A DNA stretch of 64,000 nt from a virus, in IMG/VR virus record IMGVR_UViG_3300042691_019380, positions 1-64,000 of that record; one strand, 5' to 3'. Each line of letters begins with the position of its first letter. Positions within the stretch are counted from its first letter, which is position 1. A program made the translations under genes and the position numbers. Shown piece after piece: positions 62,191 to 64,000 of the stretch. The notes below the pieces were generated by a model. The model had not been told where the DNA came from. It did no database searches and saw only the letters and a program-made list of their open reading frames with translations.

Positions 62191-63171
62191 TCAGGTCACT
62201 GCAATCGCCGGTGTGTTGTACGGCCAACCCGCGAAGAGGTCGCTTGGTATTTGGTGAAAAGTCCCCACAAACGGCAGCGTCCTGTAGATGCGAAACGTCA
62301 GCATGTCAGGGGGGAGGCCGGGAGTCTTCGCTGTGCCGTTAGAGTTGAGGGCGGCTGGCTCGCTGACTGGCTCACTGCCAGCGAGAATCTTCACTCGCTT
62401 ACCGCCCTTGATTTCGTTAAACCCGACATTCCAAGTCTGCAAGTCCCAACCCGTGTTCCTGTAGGCAATCGAGACAGAAGTCTCGTAGTACACGACTCTG
62501 ACTGGCGGGTCGGTGCTAGGGTTCACGCCAGGGATGGTCTCGATCTTGCGGTTCGCCGCGATGCTCTGACACTTCCAAGTCTTGGGCAGGCCTCCGCTCC
62601 ACGTGTCTGAATTAATAGCCCCGACGTACAATTGCGCTTTGGCATAACCAAACGGCGGCTTTTGATTATACGAGATCGTGACGTTGAACTCGCCCTCGTC
62701 GCGGTCAAGTCCAGACAGCGGGTCTTTGGCAGTGTTGACGATGATCTGCTTGGTCTCGTTGTCTCCTGCGTTGGGGTAGTGCCAGAAGCATGGAGCCGAA
62801 GCCAGCGAGCCAGAGAACGAGAACTGAGGCGGACGTTGCCACGGAATCTTCTCGGACTCGTCGAGATACCTGTACTGGTATGTGACCTTGTAATGAAACG
62901 CCGAGTCGCCTTCTTGCTGCGTGTTGGACTCGACGAGGTACGCATTGGCGTCGTCCGGGTAGACGTCCCGCCAGTTGATGCCAGGGGCAGATGCGACCTG
63001 CGCCAGGTCTGGATTAACCGTCTTGACGCGGACGAGAAAGATTCGCGTGTATGTCGGATTCCCATCGATGCTCGCCTGTCGAGACTTGCCGCGAAAGAGT
63101 TCGCGGCAGTCTGTCACGTCAGTGAGCAGCGGGTTTGACCACGGCGGGCCGAGTGAGTTTGGCTCTGGCAT
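62191..63171 (-). CDS. Tail-associated virion protein
   Basis: 326 residues, β-rich, no TM. Y-T-R-I-F-L-V-R-V and G-I-N-W-R-D-V-Y-P-D-D near the N-terminus and Y-Y-E-T-S-V-S-I-A-Y-R-N-T-G-W-D-L in the middle match a group of phage structural proteins placed right after the tape-measure gene. A T-A-G-T-A-C-GGATACG motif ends only three bases before its ATG. Confidence 0.6.
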   Translation of the reverse strand: MPEPNSLGPPWSNPLLTDVTDCRELFRGKSRQASIDGNPTYTRIFLVRVKTVNPDLAQVASAPGINWRDVYPDDANAYLVESNTQQEGDSAFHYKVTYQYRYLDESEKIPWQRPPQFSFSGSLASAPCFWHYPNAGDNETKQIIVNTAKDPLSGLDRDEGEFNVTISYNQKPPFGYAKAQLYVGAINSDTWSGGLPKTWKCQSIAANRKIETIPGVNPSTDPPVRVVYYETSVSIAYRNTGWDLQTWNVGFNEIKGGKRVKILAGSEPVSEPAALNSNGTAKTPGLPPDMLTFRIYRTLPFVGTFHQIPSDLFAGWPYNTPAIAVT

Positions 63172-63186
63172 GAAAGCGTATCCGTA

Positions 63187-64000
63187 CTACCGTGCTGAAA
63201 GTTGAGCAATGACTTCGGCGGCCTCCGGCTGGGCGGCGGCCTGAGCGAGGAACTTCGTGGCCTGGGCCGTTTCGAGTTGGGCCTTGAGGCCAGGATTGTC
63301 CTGGCCTCGCAAGATGCGGAAGAACGTGTCCACGCCAGCCTTGCTGCGAGTGTCGGCCGACTCAATCGCCCGGCGGTCGGGGGCGACGCGGTCGAGGGCG
63401 GGCTTGAGGTCTTCTTGGAGTTGGGCTTGGAGGCTGAACTTTCGGTCGGCGAACTCCTTGTCGTCGATGGCCCCCGACCCCCGCATGTATTCCAGTTCCT
63501 TTAAGCCCTCCTTGAAGGCCTGGACGGGGCTTTCCGGCTCGGCGCCGGGCCCTTGTTTGCGGAGATTCTTCATCGCCGAGTCGAACGCCTCTTGGTTCTT
63601 CTCGCCGGTTTTTCCGAACGCCTCCTCGATCTCCCGCCTTCTCTCAGCAAACCGCCCGGCCCGAGTGTTCGCCGTGTCGGCCCCAAGGGCCTCCTCTCTC
63701 TTGCGGGCAGCAGCGACTCGGGCTTGCGTGGCCTCTTCCGCAGTGATCCTCTTGCTCGGGTCGGTCGCGTTCTCTGCCTCATCGATCTTCTTGATCTGCT
63801 CCTCGTAGGCCTGCTGCGCCGTCTTCTCGATTCCGAGAGACTGAAGAAGATTGTCGCGAGACTGCTTGACGGCACGGTCGAAGAGTTCGAGGTCTTGCTT
63901 GTTCCCCTGAAGTGCTGCGCGAACCTCGTCGATCGACTTGCCGGACATGCCGAACTTGGCGGCAACGTTGTCGAGTTCGCCAGAGAACTGCTCGAAGGGA
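63187..64000 (-). CDS. Tape-measure protein, C-terminal part (partial)
   Basis: Open to the right edge, so the gene is incomplete (at least 271 codons). The whole visible part is long charged coiled coil rich in A, E, Q, R and K (A-Y-E-E-Q-I-K-K-I-D-E-A-E; F-A-E-R-R-R-E-I-E-E-A-F), characteristic of the C-terminus of phage tape-measure proteins. It sets the left boundary of the tail morphogenesis module, which should continue beyond 64000. Confidence 0.7.
   Translation of the reverse strand, partial: PFEQFSGELDNVAAKFGMSGKSIDEVRAALQGNKQDLELFDRAVKQSRDNLLQSLGIEKTAQQAYEEQIKKIDEAENATDPSKRITAEEATQARVAAARKREEALGADTANTRAGRFAERRREIEEAFGKTGEKNQEAFDSAMKNLRKQGPGAEPESPVQAFKEGLKELEYMRGSGAIDDKEFADRKFSLQAQLQEDLKPALDRVAPDRRAIESADTRSKAGVDTFFRILRGQDNPGLKAQLETAQATKFLAQAAAQPEAAEVIAQLSAR

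Overview
This window is the accessory half of a large tailed-phage (or prophage) genome. Of about 95 genes I can support, all but two read on the minus strand, so transcription runs from coordinate 64000 towards 1. Genes are packed head to tail, and a four-base ATGA or GTGA overlap of stop and start is the commonest junction; I used these overlaps and Shine-Dalgarno matches to choose starts. Base composition is GC-rich except for two short AT-rich islands (about 290-400 and 27500-27650). The likely host is a planctomycete or relative. The basis is circumstantial: a protein (52815-53057) opens with the G-Y/F-T-L-I-E-L-L prepilin peptide typical of planctomycete DUF1559 proteins, the tyrosine recombinase carries an H-x-L-R-R ... 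K-A-Y-L/I-D-P-R core common in that phylum, and several secreted proteases replace the peptidoglycan hydrolase one would expect. No terminase, portal, capsid or lysogeny repressor is in the window.

Layout, in order of transcription. 64000-54800: end of a tape-measure gene, virion proteins, and a 2338-residue tail/adhesin protein made of about 25 G-S-G-Y-T-S-P-P repeats with RCC1-like propeller pieces. 54800-51850: small phage genes including dATP/dGTP pyrophosphohydrolase-like DUF5664, DUF4406, DUF551 and an RNA ligase. 51923-50720: the only plus-strand genes, an integrase and a small ORF, with an excisionase-like HTH gene diverging from them. 50200-42300: MazG-like protein, small genes, then the most unusual locus: a structured non-coding RNA resembling a Y RNA, a Ro60 (TROVE-vWA) protein, a MoxR-type AAA+ ATPase and three tandem paralogues. 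42300-32400: about 25 small early-type genes with strong promoters. 32438-24972: replication and recombination module (SNF2 helicase, RecE-like nuclease, SSB-like protein, Prim-Pol primase, and a UvrD-like helicase interrupted by an intein). 24975-19373: secreted trypsin-like protease, DNA methyltransferase, GIY-YIG, HNH and VRR nucleases, acetyltransferase, CAP-domain protein. 19283-15774: glycosyltransferase and FkbM methyltransferase island bounded by paralogous HTH genes. 15722-12255: lysis-like cassette with small membrane proteins, a papain-like protease and a lipoprotein. 12250-9980: fibronectin/BspA/trypsin-like virion protein. 9781-2960: small genes with recurrent C-terminal modules. 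2959-777: tail fibre with a LamG-like tip, then an HNH endonuclease.

Regulation is legible. Five promoters have a 17-bp spacer (TTGACA/TATACT type) and share an upstream operator-like inverted repeat GTGTCA-N18-TGACAC; two of them sit in a duplicated terminator-promoter cassette, one directly upstream of the MoxR gene. A second set has a 16-bp spacer, often with an A6 tract abutting the -35 and a T-N-G-T-N-Y-GGAYAC motif over the -10. Ro60, the RNA ligase and an ADP-ribosyltransferase/KptA-like protein together suggest that the phage handles or repairs RNA during infection. Family names are from memory of motifs, no search was run, and confidence values reflect this.
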